IMG/VR virus record: IMGVR_UViG_3300046328_000001
Span: 1 to 24,565 of that record
DNA from: a virus
DNA: 24,565 nucleotides
Strand: one strand, 5' to 3'
The translations under genes and the position numbers were made by a program. Shown piece by piece: positions 1 through 7,785 of the stretch (its first letter is position 1; the number at the start of each line of letters is the position of its first letter). The notes beneath the pieces were generated by a model that saw only the letters and a program-made list of their open reading frames with translations, was not told the origin of the DNA and searched no databases.

Positions 1-1231
1 TGAGATAGCTGCACTAACTGCAAACAATGTTTCTGAGTATGCGACTGAAGAAGTTCACGATGTAATTTTTTATAAGATTTTGCCTTCTGGTGGAAAGGCT
101 GTGCCAGTAAAGCTTTGGGGTACAAGTGCTGGAATCCTCACAGATACAGGAACACTAACAGGGCAGGCAAGAGTTGCTACAGAGGATGCACCAACAGTAT
201 ATGACCTAGGCGTTGAGTATGAAACAGTGGGGAATACTCGTAGATTCTACCTTTACCTAAACAACAGTCTTGTTCAAATTATTGATGATGAAGATCCATT
301 GCCAATTGTAAACAATATCGCACCTTTTATTCGTGGTGCATCACGTGCAATGTTTGAGAATATCTATGCCATTACAGCTAACTACTCTCAGAATTCAGCA
401 ACGTCAGTCAATCTTCCAGCAGCGTCAGTGTTTGCAAAGAACGATGTGTCTGTAGAAGATTCATTTAGAAAGTATGCAATGAGCGGTATCGTTCAGTCGT
501 CATACCTTGCTGGAGTTAGCCCAGCTCAGCCACCAGCCTACGACCTATACTTTGACGAGTTTGGAACCATTATGCGTGAAGCTGCATACATTAATGCTAG
601 ATATGACAAGGCATTCCCTGCACTATACGCTAAGCTTATCCCATCAACATCACGACTAAAGGGCTATACAGTTTCTGGATTTATGGCTGGGGCATACAAA
701 GCAGAGTTTCTAATCTTCAACCACACAGACAACAGAATTGTTCTTGGAGACGACGGCAACGAACTAAACATTGCTGGTGTGACATTTACCAATGAGTCAC
801 CAAACGAGTACACAGTTGATGACTATTTCTCAAAGAGAAGCGACTTCTCAAAGCCACAAACAACTGGTGGAGAAATTGTGGTATCACCAGAAAAAGAAGC
901 AGCAGACTATTATGAGATCAAAACAAGCAGACTTACATATGGCAAGAACGACTTTAGCCTAGCATCTCCATATCTTCAGACAGCAGACGATGCTGAAAAC
1001 CTAATGGGCTGGATGATTTCTAAGATCATGAAGCCAAGACTTGCGGTTGGAGTAAAGGTTTTCTCAAACCCAATGATACAGCTTGGAGATATCGTAAACA
1101 TATCATACAAGGATACAGACGGTGTTGATATCATTGCTTCAGATTCATCAAGATTTATCGTGTACAATATTCAACATGAAAGAGATAGCTCTGGTCCAAC
1201 TATGACTATCTATCTAAGCGAGGTTAAATAA
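1..1231 (+). CDS. minor tail protein with concanavalin-like (LamG-type) domain, 5' partial
   Basis: The frame is open from base 2 with no stop, so the gene begins before the window; a TTG at 80 is in frame but is only an internal codon. About 409 residues are visible. The N-terminal third has a LamG/concanavalin-like pattern of short beta strands, including FYLYLNNSLVQIIDDEDPL followed by an IAPFIRG segment, as in sugar-binding domains of tail proteins. The C-terminal third (MIQLGDIVNISY ... RFIVYNIQHERD) resembles the beta-rich end of baseplate hub or tail-tip proteins. I infer a tail-tip protein that contacts the cell surface. The stop overlaps the ATG of the next gene by one base (TAATG), so translation is probably coupled. 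The fold assignment is by eye; the tail role is supported by the downstream fibre-type genes. Confidence 0.6.
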   Translation, partial: EIAALTANNVSEYATEEVHDVIFYKILPSGGKAVPVKLWGTSAGILTDTGTLTGQARVATEDAPTVYDLGVEYETVGNTRRFYLYLNNSLVQIIDDEDPLPIVNNIAPFIRGASRAMFENIYAITANYSQNSATSVNLPAASVFAKNDVSVEDSFRKYAMSGIVQSSYLAGVSPAQPPAYDLYFDEFGTIMREAAYINARYDKAFPALYAKLIPSTSRLKGYTVSGFMAGAYKAEFLIFNHTDNRIVLGDDGNELNIAGVTFTNESPNEYTVDDYFSKRSDFSKPQTTGGEIVVSPEKEAADYYEIKTSRLTYGKNDFSLASPYLQTADDAENLMGWMISKIMKPRLAVGVKVFSNPMIQLGDIVNISYKDTDGVDIIASDSSRFIVYNIQHERDSSGPTMTIYLSEVK

Positions 1232-1728
1232 TGGTTGACGCAACTCCAGCAGTATCATTCTCTCAGACTTCAGCCCAATCAGCCCTGAACGGAATCAAGG
1301 CAGCAGGCCAACAGCTGATTATAGATAACGGCATTGTCTCAGAAGAAGCACAGTATGTTCTCACATTTGAGGACATCTCATCTAAAGAGTTGATTAATAT
1401 TGCTAGGAATGACACAGTTAATGGTCAAAAGGTTGCCTACAACCCAATCAAAAACTTAGCAAGCTTGGGCGTAAAGTATGGACCAGACACGTTGGTTCCA
1501 GTTTCAGGCACTAGCAAAACCTATTTTGACAACTTTCCAATTAAGCTAGAGCGTAAAATTCCAGACATTGGGACTGGACCTCTTGGCGAAGTGGTATATA
1601 TTGACCCAGTAACCAAAGATTTGATCGTAAATGTCTTTAATCTGCTAGATGATGAGTTTGTTGAGGTTGAAATTCTTAGCCGTGGAGACGTTCTAAATGA
1701 TACAATATATACTGAAGGAAGTAATTAA
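1231..1728 (+). CDS. putative tail/baseplate-associated protein, unknown function
   Basis: A 165-residue soluble protein without signal peptide or membrane segment. The N-terminal 30 residues are Ala/Ser/Gln rich and probably helical; the rest is mixed beta with an acidic C-terminal part (LLDDEFVEVEILSRGD). I do not recognise a named family. Its position between a minor tail protein and a fibre-like protein, with a one-base overlap upstream and a two-base gap downstream, argues for a structural or baseplate role. The start is fixed by the TAATG overlap. Confidence 0.6.
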   Translation: MVDATPAVSFSQTSAQSALNGIKAAGQQLIIDNGIVSEEAQYVLTFEDISSKELINIARNDTVNGQKVAYNPIKNLASLGVKYGPDTLVPVSGTSKTYFDNFPIKLERKIPDIGTGPLGEVVYIDPVTKDLIVNVFNLLDDEFVEVEILSRGDVLNDTIYTEGSN

Positions 1729-1730
1729 TA

Positions 1731-3323
1731 ATGTTGACTAATACTGGTAAGAATATCCTAGCTAAATACCTCATTGGCCAGGCCCCTGCATACGCATCAT
1801 ACATAGCCTTTGGCTGTGGCCCATCAGCAATTGACGCTGACGGTGGAACCTTTGGGGACTACTCAGGAAAAACCAACCTAGACTTTGAGATGTTTCGCTC
1901 ACCAATCGTATCTAGAGGATACGTAACAGACACTGAGCAGGCAACGATTACAAATGCTGTAGGTAACGGAACTATCATTACTTATAATGCTAGCAATAGA
2001 TTTAATCCAGGAGACTCCGTAGATATCACAGGAACAAATGTTGCTGGATTTAATATCAAGAGTGCAATTGTTGCATCAGCTACCGCAAGCTCGTTTACAG
2101 TCGCTAGCTCAGCTACAGGAACATGGACCAGCGGTGGAGTTGCAACAAAGGTTGTGTCAAGCATTGTACTTACTGCACAGCTACCAACTGAAGAGCGATA
2201 CGAAATCACTGAGATTGGTGTATACTCAGCAGGATCAAACCCATCCGCAGGACCAGCAGATAGCAGGGGTCTGTACTCATTCTCTACTGGAGAAAACTGG
2301 GAATACCACCAAGCAACAGGATCGTCAACACTAACTCAGTACTCTCAACCACTAGACAAGCTAGCAGATGGCACATTGCCAGACGGAGCGTCGCTAAATT
2401 CAATCAACGTACCTGACCTAGTATTCCAGGCAAATGCAGATAACTCAATCTTTGATAATAGCGTTAGAATAAATAGAAATGAACGCTCACGCTTTCTAAA
2501 CAATATGGTCTTGGTTAGAGGAGATGCTGCATCAATTATAGGATCTGACCAAGCCATAGAGCCATTGCCACTAGATGGAACTCACATTCACTTAAATGGA
2601 ATCTCTCTTAGCCTAGACAAAAACTCTGGACAAGACGAGATTAGATTGGCTATGTCAATTATCAATAAAGACACTGACACCTCAAACCCATCTGATGTAA
2701 AAATCATTGTTGACTTTGTTTCATCAGACGATATCACTGGCGTTAACCAGCAGTATGCTAGAATGAGGGGTCACCTCAAGACAACCCCAAACAACTTTAA
2801 TTCAAATAGATATTTTGTGCTATCTTCAAAGATAGAAGATCTAGAAAGATCACAAGAGTTTAGCTGGAGAAACGTTGCTGCAATCAAGATATTTGTATCT
2901 ATTCCAGCACCAATCGTAGATATAACACACAAGCAGGTTACTAACAACATTGCAACTATGACGCTTGCAGCTGAGCACGACTTTGGTGTGGGCGGAAGAG
3001 TAACCATTTCAGGGGTTGGAACACCGTTTGATGGAGTACGCAAGATTTCTGCGGTAAGTGCTGACGGACTAACCTTAAGCTTCCCACTAACTACAAGCGA
3101 TCTAGCTAAGACAGCAGTCACAGCTGGTTCAAAAGCTGCAGGGTATTCAAGCAAATACTATGTATCACTAGACTCAATGAGAATAGAAAACACAGCAACA
3201 ATCAATCCACTATATGGATTGGTTGGATACACAGTAGCAAAAACTGCATCTGGAAACCCAATCGTAAAAGAAACAAACACTTCCAGCCTACTGGAGTTTA
3301 GATTTGCTATGGACGTGATGTAG
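1731..3323 (+). CDS. tail fibre-like structural protein with duplicated beta module
   Basis: A 530-residue protein. The N-terminus (LTNTGKNILAKYLIGQAPAYA, then IAFGCGP) looks like the conserved start of phage tail-fibre/baseplate-attached proteins. Residues about 70-140 (FNPGDSVDITGTNVAGFN ... SSFTVASSATGTW) and about 397-465 (HDFGVGGRVTISGVGTPFDG ... GLTLSFPLTT) are two divergent copies of one small beta module built around a GD/GG-x-V-x-I-x-G core. The first copy sits inside what otherwise reads as one continuous N-terminal domain (up to about residue 60, resuming near 141). The role is inferred from length, composition (Ser/Thr/Asn/Ala rich) and context: attachment of the fibre and possibly receptor contact. 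The ATG follows the upstream stop by two bases; the stop overlaps the next GTG. Confidence 0.65.
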   Translation: MLTNTGKNILAKYLIGQAPAYASYIAFGCGPSAIDADGGTFGDYSGKTNLDFEMFRSPIVSRGYVTDTEQATITNAVGNGTIITYNASNRFNPGDSVDITGTNVAGFNIKSAIVASATASSFTVASSATGTWTSGGVATKVVSSIVLTAQLPTEERYEITEIGVYSAGSNPSAGPADSRGLYSFSTGENWEYHQATGSSTLTQYSQPLDKLADGTLPDGASLNSINVPDLVFQANADNSIFDNSVRINRNERSRFLNNMVLVRGDAASIIGSDQAIEPLPLDGTHIHLNGISLSLDKNSGQDEIRLAMSIINKDTDTSNPSDVKIIVDFVSSDDITGVNQQYARMRGHLKTTPNNFNSNRYFVLSSKIEDLERSQEFSWRNVAAIKIFVSIPAPIVDITHKQVTNNIATMTLAAEHDFGVGGRVTISGVGTPFDGVRKISAVSADGLTLSFPLTTSDLAKTAVTAGSKAAGYSSKYYVSLDSMRIENTATINPLYGLVGYTVAKTASGNPIVKETNTSSLLEFRFAMDVM

Positions 3324-3817
3324 TGGCAGATACTAAGGTAAGAAAGGTTACAGTTTCCAAAGACAGCCTACCACCAATTAATGCTGATGAAAATCAGTAT
3401 GTTGTTAGATTTAGGATTATCTCAGAAGACCGTAACCGCTGGAGCCACTGGTCTCCACAGTACCTACTATCGCCTGCACCAATTGATCTGTCTGCCACTG
3501 AAGATAGAAACATCGTACTTACTAAAACTGCTGGTGTCTTAACCGCACAGTGGAATGTTAGTGCAGCCGCCCAGGCCCAGTTTATCAAGAATCCAAGCTC
3601 TGCAATTAATAACTATGACATATATGTAGCCTGGGGAACGTCTCCTGGAAGCACTGGAACCCTAGAGTACTTTGCTACTGTCGCAGGTAACTCAGCAATT
3701 ATTCCAATTCCAGATGGCAAGGTATCAGCAAGAGTATTAGTACAAACAATGACTTATCCAAGAAAGGTGTTATCATCCGTGGCTATCGCTGATTCAGCAG
3801 TATTTGCTTTAGTCTAG
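3323..3817 (+). CDS. putative tail protein with fibronectin III-like fold
   Basis: 164 residues, starting with GTG that overlaps the upstream stop (TAGTG). The middle part has a pattern seen in Fn3-like modules of phage tail proteins: YVVRFRIISEDRNRWSHWS near residues 26-44, then strands ending in LTAQWNV (about residues 72-78) and NNYDIYVAW (about residues 92-100). No catalytic motif, signal peptide or membrane segment is visible. Its position at the end of the tail operon suggests a fibre-associated or decoration protein. The Fn3 call is by eye. Confidence 0.55.
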   Translation: MADTKVRKVTVSKDSLPPINADENQYVVRFRIISEDRNRWSHWSPQYLLSPAPIDLSATEDRNIVLTKTAGVLTAQWNVSAAAQAQFIKNPSSAINNYDIYVAWGTSPGSTGTLEYFATVAGNSAIIPIPDGKVSARVLVQTMTYPRKVLSSVAIADSAVFALV

Positions 3818-3832
3818 CTCGCATGATATAAT
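3804..3832 (+). promoter_or_regulatory. near-consensus promoter, almost leaderless
   Basis: TTGCTT (3804-3809), 17-base spacer, TATAAT (3827-3832). A start about 7 bases after the -10 box would be at 3839-3840, two or three bases before the ATG at 3842. The -35 box lies inside the end of the preceding gene. Confidence 0.65.
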
Positions 3833-3841
3833 AATATAACT

Positions 3842-4285
3842 ATGGCACAAATTCCACTACCAGAACGTGGTCAACCTATTGACCTTACATACATCTATCA
3901 GATCGCTGATGCTGTAAACACGCTATCTAATCAGGTAGCTCCATCAACCAATAAGTACGTAACTGTAGATACCCCATCTGGTGGTAAGCAGAGCGTTCTA
4001 TCTTCTGGTGTAAAGATGAATGCAGCCTACGTTGAAGTCTACAACAACTCAACAGTTCTTGCTGGATCAGAGCAGCCATTCTCTTACACATATCCAGCAG
4101 AGTACAAGTATTCTCCTGTAGCAACAGCCACTCCAGTAAACGTTGGCGGTACTACTGCAGGTAAGGACATCACAGTAATCTTGAAGAGCGTAACTACATC
4201 ACGTGTTGATGGAATCGTTAAGTTCAATGCTTCTGGAGATGTAACTGTTGGTGTTAATCTTATTGTTATTGGTATTCCAAACTAA
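3842..4285 (+). CDS. structural-type protein of unknown function, near-leaderless gene
   Basis: 147 residues: an N-terminal helix (PIDLTYIYQIADAVNTLSNQV), a Ser/Gly-rich linker, then a beta-rich C-terminal domain (about residues 57-147) resembling a fibre-head or lectin-like sandwich. I do not recognise the family. The gene is separated from the tail operon by 24 bases that carry a near-consensus promoter, so it may be expressed more strongly or at another time than the genes before it. There is no ribosome binding site between the -10 box and the ATG, which fits a leaderless transcript. An abundant small structural protein is the simplest reading. Confidence 0.55.
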   Translation: MAQIPLPERGQPIDLTYIYQIADAVNTLSNQVAPSTNKYVTVDTPSGGKQSVLSSGVKMNAAYVEVYNNSTVLAGSEQPFSYTYPAEYKYSPVATATPVNVGGTTAGKDITVILKSVTTSRVDGIVKFNASGDVTVGVNLIVIGIPN

Positions 4286-4294
4286 GGTTTTCTC

Positions 4295-4825
4295 ATGGCT
4301 TATAGGACCAGAGAAGAGTATAACAATGCTCCTACCATCGTTGGTAATAAAAAGGTTTGGTTTTTAAACGGAGACCTTGTTAGGGTCCACCATCTAAATA
4401 GATCTAACGGCATCATGTCAGTCTACAATATCATTAAGGATCAGATTGAAAGCTGTCTTATCAGTGATTTTAAGAAGAATCGTGAAAGAGCCTACACGGT
4501 TGGCCAAGCAGCTGATCTGGTTAATCGTCACAAAAAGTACATGCCAAACCTGATGAACCGTGGGGTTATACCATTTCCAACTGGTGCCCAAAAGGGTGGT
4601 GCTACTGGCTGGCAGGTAAGAAGTTACTACTCAGAGTCGCAAGTTAGGTCAATCCGTGATATACTAGCTTCCTACCACATTGGCAGGCCAAGGGCAGACA
4701 AGCTGATTACAAATGACATAACTCCTACAAAACAGGAGTTGACAAGGCGTATGGGCGATGGTATACTTACATATACAAGAACTGAAGATGGCAGATTTAT
4801 CCCAGTTTGGTCAGAATCAATTTAA
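4295..4825 (+). CDS. MerR/excisionase-like helix-turn-helix DNA-binding protein
   Basis: 176 residues, basic. A helix-turn-helix of the MerR/excisionase type is visible at about residues 66-92: AYTVGQAADLVNRHKKYMPN followed by the RGVIPFP wing. A second helical segment (YYSESQVRSIRDILASYHIG) follows. There is no cofactor or metal-binding domain, so it is not a classical MerR sensor. It opens the replication module and may regulate it or bind an origin; this is inference from position. AAGG at 4284-4287 lies 7 bases before the ATG. Confidence 0.6.
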   Translation: MAYRTREEYNNAPTIVGNKKVWFLNGDLVRVHHLNRSNGIMSVYNIIKDQIESCLISDFKKNRERAYTVGQAADLVNRHKKYMPNLMNRGVIPFPTGAQKGGATGWQVRSYYSESQVRSIRDILASYHIGRPRADKLITNDITPTKQELTRRMGDGILTYTRTEDGRFIPVWSESI

Positions 4826-4840
4826 TTAAGAGGTATGGGT

Positions 4841-5032
4841 ATGGACGAGACAAAAGTAAACGTAGCACTAGGCTACACATTAAACCTAGGTAATTTTCAA
4901 TCATTGCGTATTGATATTGGTATCCAGGACTCCAAGCGAGATGGCGAAACAACAAGCGAAGCTTTTGACCGCATCTATTCGTTTGTTGAGGCAAAACTCC
5001 ACGACAAGATCAAAGAGAACCAAGAAGACTAA
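4841..5032 (+). CDS. small acidic phage protein, unknown function
   Basis: 63 residues when started at 4841. An in-frame ATG at 4835 is only one base from the ribosome binding site AAGAGG (4828-4833), while the ATG at 4841 is seven bases away, so I prefer the second. Two beta strands (VNVALGYTLNLGNFQSLRID) are followed by an acidic helix (SEAFDRIYSFVEAKLHDKI). It looks like a conserved small phage protein but I know no function. The stop overlaps the next ATG (TAATG), and the helicase gene is two genes on. Confidence 0.6.
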   Translation: MDETKVNVALGYTLNLGNFQSLRIDIGIQDSKRDGETTSEAFDRIYSFVEAKLHDKIKENQED

Positions 5033-5343
5033 TGGCTGTAGAACGCAAAGACCGCATGGCTTTGCTCTCTCGCTATAGCAAGTTACATACAGCTAAGTAT
5101 GAGGAAAAGCCATTATTAAATTTGAACGTAGAGCAATGGGCAGCTGACGCACTCATTGAATCCTATACTTTACCTTTCTGCTACGATCTGCTAGACTATT
5201 ACTTTGAGACAGCAGAAAAGCCAGCATGGAAGTATTTTGCAAACTATGCTGACAAGATTATTGAAGCAAGATCAGACTATAAACGAGACATTGAGGAGAG
5301 AGCTGAGCGACGTAAGTTAGCTCAGGCGTGGTTAAATGAGTAA
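5032..5343 (+). CDS. small helical protein upstream of the helicase, possible helicase loader
   Basis: 103 residues, nearly all helical, charged, with aromatic pairs (LLDYYFETAEKPAWKYFANY) and a basic C-terminal helix (RAERRKLAQAWLNE). No catalytic motif is visible. It overlaps the helicase start by 8 bases, so the two are translationally coupled. Phage helicase loaders are often small helical proteins next to the helicase gene; that is the only basis for the suggestion. It could equally be an unrelated replication accessory protein. Confidence 0.55.
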   Translation: MAVERKDRMALLSRYSKLHTAKYEEKPLLNLNVEQWAADALIESYTLPFCYDLLDYYFETAEKPAWKYFANYADKIIEARSDYKRDIEERAERRKLAQAWLNE

Positions 5344-6556
5344 TACAGAAGCCAAACTAATATCAGCAGTCCTACAGGACAAACAAGTACACGTTCTATT
5401 GCAAGCCAATGTGGACGGTATTTTGCGTACCCACAATGATATCTGGCAATTTATTCGTAACTACTCTGAGATGAACGGAACAGTTCCACCAACCACCCTC
5501 CTAGTAGATAAGTTCCGTGACTTCCAGCCAGTGGATGGCGTGGGGGCAACCAAGTACCACCTAGAAGAGCTACAGGTAGAATACCTTAACGATAGCCTCA
5601 AGGACATTCTGCGTACCACAGCAGGAGAGGTTCAGGCAGGTCAGGGTGTAAAGGCACTAGAAGATATCATTACAAAGACATCTGCCCTAAAGAAAAACAC
5701 CTCAGTCATTCGTGACATTGATGCTACAGACATTGAGGATGCAGTTGCATACTACGAAAATGTTAAGCGACAGAATGAAATTGGATCAATTGGTATCAAG
5801 ACTGGACTAGCTGGATTTGACAACTATCTGCCTGCTGGAATTACACCAGGACAGCTGGGAGTATTCCTAGCCTATCCAGGTATTGGTAAGTCATGGATGG
5901 CACTATACTTTGCGGTACAGGCATGGAAACAGGGTAAGTCACCACTAATCATCTCACTTGAAATGAGCGAGACAGAAGTTCGTAACCGTGTATTTACTAT
6001 CATGGGTGAGGGTCTATGGTCACACCGTAAGCTATCAGCAGGTGCAGTAGAGACTGACGACCTTCGCCGTTGGCACTCAAAGGAACTTGTTGGCAAGCCA
6101 GAGTTCCATATCATCTCAAATGATGGCGGTGGAGAAGTAACGCCAAGCGTTATTAGAGGAAAGATTGATCAGTACAAGCCTGACCTAATTATCGTTGACT
6201 ATCTACAGCTAATGAGTCCTAACCAAAAGTCAGACAACGAAACAGTTCGCATGAAGAACCTTTCTCGTGAGCTAAAGCTTATGGCTATTGGAGAAGAGAT
6301 GCCTATCATTGCAATCTCATCAGCAACGCCAGATGACGTTAACAAGCTTGATACTGTTCCTACTCTAGGACAGACTGCTTGGTCACGCCAGATCGCATAC
6401 GATGCTGACTGGGTCCTAGCACTTGGTCGTGCAACCAACTCTGACATCATTGAATGCGTATTCCGTAAAAACCGTAATGGCTTTATGGGGGAATTTATTG
6501 TTCAGGCAGACTTTGATAAGGGCTGGTACAAGTACAAGGACTTTGAAGATAAGTAG
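5336..6556 (+). CDS. dnaB: replicative DNA helicase, DnaB family
   Basis: 406 residues. A short helical N-terminal domain is followed by a RecA-like motor: Walker A AYPGIGKS at about residues 179-186, the SLEM motif near 207-210 with its Glu, Walker B LIIVDYLQL with Asp near 288, and an RKNRNG segment near 377-382 typical of the C-terminal DnaB motif. The hexamer would unwind the fork on the lagging strand and recruit the primase encoded by 6814-7758. It is slightly shorter than bacterial DnaB (about 450-470), mainly at the N-terminus. It overlaps the preceding gene by 8 bases. The stop TAG is directly followed by a TATAAT. Confidence 0.92.
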   Translation: MSNTEAKLISAVLQDKQVHVLLQANVDGILRTHNDIWQFIRNYSEMNGTVPPTTLLVDKFRDFQPVDGVGATKYHLEELQVEYLNDSLKDILRTTAGEVQAGQGVKALEDIITKTSALKKNTSVIRDIDATDIEDAVAYYENVKRQNEIGSIGIKTGLAGFDNYLPAGITPGQLGVFLAYPGIGKSWMALYFAVQAWKQGKSPLIISLEMSETEVRNRVFTIMGEGLWSHRKLSAGAVETDDLRRWHSKELVGKPEFHIISNDGGGEVTPSVIRGKIDQYKPDLIIVDYLQLMSPNQKSDNETVRMKNLSRELKLMAIGEEMPIIAISSATPDDVNKLDTVPTLGQTAWSRQIAYDADWVLALGRATNSDIIECVFRKNRNGFMGEFIVQADFDKGWYKYKDFEDK

Positions 6557-6562
6557 TATAAT
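6557..6562 (+). promoter_or_regulatory. possible leaderless -10 element
   Basis: TATAAT sits six bases before the ATG at 6569, which would place the transcription start on the start codon. No convincing -35 box is seen 16-18 bases upstream, so this is a candidate only. The gene at 6569 has no ribosome binding site in this gap. Confidence 0.4.
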
Positions 6563-6568
6563 TGGTTT

Positions 6569-6895
6569 ATGGCAAGCTATCACCATAGAGCAATTAAACG
6601 CTTTAGCCTTGATGGGGTTATCCACAATGATTCCCTAATTGGCAGACTCAAAGACGAGTATGTTAGGCTGCTAGTTTCAGAAATGAGGCTATCAGGCTAT
6701 GTACCAAGAATAGATATTGACACAGACTTTACAATAAGCTATAATGAAACAGCACAAACATTTAATTTTGAGTTATCACTATACGGAATATATACAGGAA
6801 AGAAACAAGCAGAGTGCATACAGGGAATAGACGGAGTTACGGTAATACCTACTCAGCAGAACAGATCAAAAGAGTTCTCGCAGGAGCAGGTATAG
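6569..6895 (+). CDS. small phage protein between helicase and primase, unknown function
   Basis: 108 residues, basic at the N-terminus (MASYHHRAIKRFSLDGVIHN), with a helix (LIGRLKDEYVRLLVSEMRLSG) followed by a beta hairpin (YVPRIDIDTDFTISY ... FNFELSLYGIYTGKKQAECI). I recognise the general look of a conserved phage replication-module protein but no function. Its last 82 bases are also read in a second frame as the start of the primase. A leaderless start is suggested by TATAAT at 6557-6562. Confidence 0.6.
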   Translation: MASYHHRAIKRFSLDGVIHNDSLIGRLKDEYVRLLVSEMRLSGYVPRIDIDTDFTISYNETAQTFNFELSLYGIYTGKKQAECIQGIDGVTVIPTQQNRSKEFSQEQV

Positions 6896-7758
6896 ATGTA
6901 GCATCTGAGGTTGACTCTGACTACATTATCTTCTGCCCATACCACAATAACTATCGTTCTCCTGCTGGAGAAATTGATAAGCGTAATGGCACATTCTTTT
7001 GCTTTTCCTGCCAGAAGATTGCAGACCTAACAGAGTTTGTAATGCACACCTCAGCAAGATCCTACTTTGAGGCAGTTCGTTTTATTAAGTCAAAAGAGAC
7101 TGAGACTGATCTATCTAGAGACATTGAGCAAAAGCTTTACACCAAGCCAGAGTTTACCCAGTATGACCAAGTTCTAATCAAACGTTTAAACCAGCAAGCA
7201 CTAGAGTCACCACGTGCAATGAGATACTATGCTGGCAGACTTATATCAGAAGACTCAGTCAAGAAGTTTGCACTAGGGTTCTCTGAGAAACAGGACATGG
7301 TGACCATTCCAGTTCACTCACCAGATGGTATGGAGATTGGATTTGTTGGTCGCTCAATTGAGGGCAAAGAGTTTAAGAATACTCCAGGGTTGCCAAAGAG
7401 CAAGACCCTATTCAATATCCATCGTGTAAAGACTTCAAGCAAGGTGTACGTGGTTGAATCATCATTTGATGCCATACGCCTTGACCAATCTGGATTCCCA
7501 GCGGTAGCAACATTAGGGGCTAACGTATCCACAGCACAAACAGACCTACTACAAAAATACTTCAATAACATTATCGTTATTGCAGACAATGATGAAGCAG
7601 GCGGTAATATGAAAGACAAGATTGTAGAACGTCTTGGCTCTCGTGTTAGCGTAGTAAAACTAGATAAACAGTATAAGGACATTGGTGACATGTCAGACGA
7701 AGCGATCAAGAACCTTGACGAATCATTTGACAAAGCCATTTCCAGTATGCTACAATAA
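6814..7758 (+). CDS. dnaG: DNA primase, CHC2 zinc finger and TOPRIM domain
   Basis: 314 residues from GTG. The zinc-binding site is C41-x2-H44 and C63-x2-C66. The TOPRIM core has the catalytic Glu in VVESSFDA (E215) and the DxD pair in IVIADNDEAG (D258, D260). The protein makes RNA primers for replication. It is much shorter than cellular DnaG (about 600) and lacks the C-terminal helicase-binding domain, so contact with the helicase would be by another route. The GTG at 6814 is the only ATG, GTG or TTG that keeps the zinc finger: the next lies beyond it. This forces an 82-base overlap with the preceding gene. Confidence 0.9.
   Translation: MHTGNRRSYGNTYSAEQIKRVLAGAGIDVASEVDSDYIIFCPYHNNYRSPAGEIDKRNGTFFCFSCQKIADLTEFVMHTSARSYFEAVRFIKSKETETDLSRDIEQKLYTKPEFTQYDQVLIKRLNQQALESPRAMRYYAGRLISEDSVKKFALGFSEKQDMVTIPVHSPDGMEIGFVGRSIEGKEFKNTPGLPKSKTLFNIHRVKTSSKVYVVESSFDAIRLDQSGFPAVATLGANVSTAQTDLLQKYFNNIIVIADNDEAGGNMKDKIVERLGSRVSVVKLDKQYKDIGDMSDEAIKNLDESFDKAISSMLQ
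7727..7756 (+). promoter_or_regulatory. strong extended -10 promoter for the SSB gene
   Basis: TTGACA (7727-7732), 18-base spacer, TACAAT (7751-7756) preceded by TGC, an extended -10. It lies in the last codons of the primase gene. A start near 7763 gives a leader of about 23 bases containing AAGGAG (7776-7781). Confidence 0.75.
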
Positions 7759-7785
7759 TAAACCAATTACAAAACAAGGAGAAAA

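Noticed and set aside
4835-4840. ATG at 4835 as start of the 63-residue protein
   Set aside because: It is one base from the ribosome binding site; the in-frame ATG at 4841 has proper spacing.
7314-7766. 150-residue reverse-strand open frame
   Set aside because: It is antisense to the TOPRIM region of the primase and shows no recognisable motif or ribosome binding site.
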